DNA from: Cololabis saira
Taxonomy: Eukaryota > Chordata > Actinopteri > Beloniformes > Belonidae
NCBI RefSeq assembly: GCF_033807715.1
Contig: NC_084587.1
Location: 16,164,017 to 16,228,016 of the forward strand
Direction of reading: 5' to 3'
Length of the DNA stretch: 64,000 nt
The position numbers and the translations under genes are program-made. Under the pieces are notes generated by a model. It was not told the origin of the DNA. It searched no databases and saw only the letters and a list, made by a program, of their open reading frames with translations. Positions within the stretch are counted from its first letter, which is position 1. Each line of letters starts with the position of its first letter. This document shows, in pieces, positions 63,029 to 64,000 of the stretch.

Positions 63029-63714
63029 ATGGCTGCCTCCTGTAAGTTAGTGTGCTGTGGAGAGGAGAGGGAATCCGACCAAGCTGTTATTGGTGACTAT
63101 CTCATTTATTCCCCGTAATAAATCCTTTGAAGGGCAAATGCAGCTACAGTAACGTGATTTAATCCCGTTTGGGATTTAGCAGGTAGCAGAACGGTGCTGT
63201 TGTCGCGAGTGAGAGCTGCATGAATCAGATGGTAACACGTTTCTCTCGATTTTCACAGTCCGCTTTGCAAATGGTTGCGTCAACAATGAAGACAAATTGG
63301 ATTTCACCATGTACAAGAACACTGAGGAAAATGATCCCAGGAAAAAGAGAAGACGGTTACTGGTGAGACAAACTTTTGGTTGTGCTTTTCCACGGTGTGT
63401 ATGTGATGACTGAGGTTCCTGTGTGTTTCTCTGTTAGGTTGCTGAAACAGACAGGATGTCCTATGTTGGGCAGAATTTTGGAAATGGAGCGTTGAAATGC
63501 AATAATTGGTGCAAGTAAGTGAATATGCTGCATATTTTGACATGTTCTGGCTTCTGGATTGAATTCAAAGTTGTATTTTTTTTTTTTTAACACAAAAACC
63601 AAAGTTGTAATCATTGGTCCCTCCTCAGATATTTTGTTGGGGTGCTGAACAAACAGACCATGAAGATGGAGGTACACAACGCTCTGCTCTTCAGCATGCA
63701 GCCTGTTATGCCAG
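63029..63714 (+). CDS. polr1e: POLR1E (PAF53) RNA polymerase I subunit, first four exons
   Basis: Nucleolar Pol I subunit (yeast A49 homologue) that with POLR1G helps initiation and elongation on rDNA. Exons 63029-63093, 63259-63362, 63438-63514 and 63629-63714 join in phase (ATT G|TC CGC; TGC AA|A TAT); the rest is beyond the right edge. Seen: MAASCKLVCCGEE, then VRFANGC and FTMYKNTEENDPRKKRRRLL, and the strongly conserved ETDRMSYVGQNFGNGALKC followed by YFVGVLNKQT and MQPVMPG, which belong to the N-terminal dimerisation domain. Sequence from 63715 to 64000 is intron; part (63730-63780) resembles a repeat. Confidence 0.92.
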
Positions 63715-64000
63715 GTAAAAGCACATATAGATGCCAAGGGCGTAGGTTTGGTCTCAACATTGGTAGGGACGATATAACAGCATAACCTGCATGTACACTT
63801 TTTGCTGAGGACGGGACATTAATAAGACCAAACAGATTGGGTGAACGGGGGTCAGGGCTACATTTGTCACGAATATGAACCTAATTAATTGATAGGCTAA
63901 ATGATCAATGCAAAATGAATCTGTATTGACTTATACTAACTTTCATATGTATTGGTTCACCTGATACACGGTTCGATTCAAACCTTTGTTTCAAAAACTA

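Overview
The window is vertebrate nuclear DNA, almost certainly from a teleost, probably a percomorph-type fish. Short coding exons with GT-AG borders are embedded in introns packed with fish-type repeats: L2/Rex-like and Tx1/L1 LINE ends, hAT, piggyBac-like, Harbinger-like and Tc1 remnants, a tRNA-derived SINE, and long TA, TTCC and ATA arrays. There is no prokaryotic gene organisation. Gene names come from recognising conserved protein sequence by eye; no alignment was run.

Six protein-coding genes are present. (1) PTPN9, minus strand: only coding exons 1-2 (265-4618) are inside the left edge. (2) POLQ, plus strand, 6779-27565: 35 coding exons were traced and join in phase into about 2,733 codons, giving helicase-like, long disordered and family-A polymerase parts. 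(3) UBA6, minus strand, 29506-44997: 31 coding exons join in phase to 1,025 residues. (4) GRHPR, plus strand, 48232-51965: nine exons, 359 residues. (5) ZBTB5, minus strand, 56104-59932: three coding exons, 738 residues. (6) POLR1E, plus strand, from 63029: the first four exons before the right edge.

Orientation alternates. PTPN9/POLQ, UBA6/GRHPR and ZBTB5/POLR1E are divergent pairs; POLQ/UBA6 and GRHPR/ZBTB5 are convergent pairs. The GRHPR-ZBTB5-POLR1E trio is also neighbouring on human chromosome 9p. PTPN9, POLQ and UBA6 lie on other human chromosomes, so their adjacency here reflects lineage-specific rearrangement. The genes do not form one pathway: DNA end-joining repair, ubiquitin/FAT10 activation, glyoxylate metabolism, BTB-zinc-finger transcriptional control and RNA polymerase I.

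I found no undescribed biological system that the sequence supports. The unusual material is structural: several transposon-in-transposon nests whose target-site duplications can be read directly (8-bp hAT, TTAA piggyBac-like, 13-bp L1), two GC-AG introns at the start of UBA6, two introns inside the ZBTB5 coding region, a perfect 54-bp inverted repeat in the probable ZBTB5 3' UTR, and a coding Pro-Ala-Pro-Val minisatellite in POLQ.
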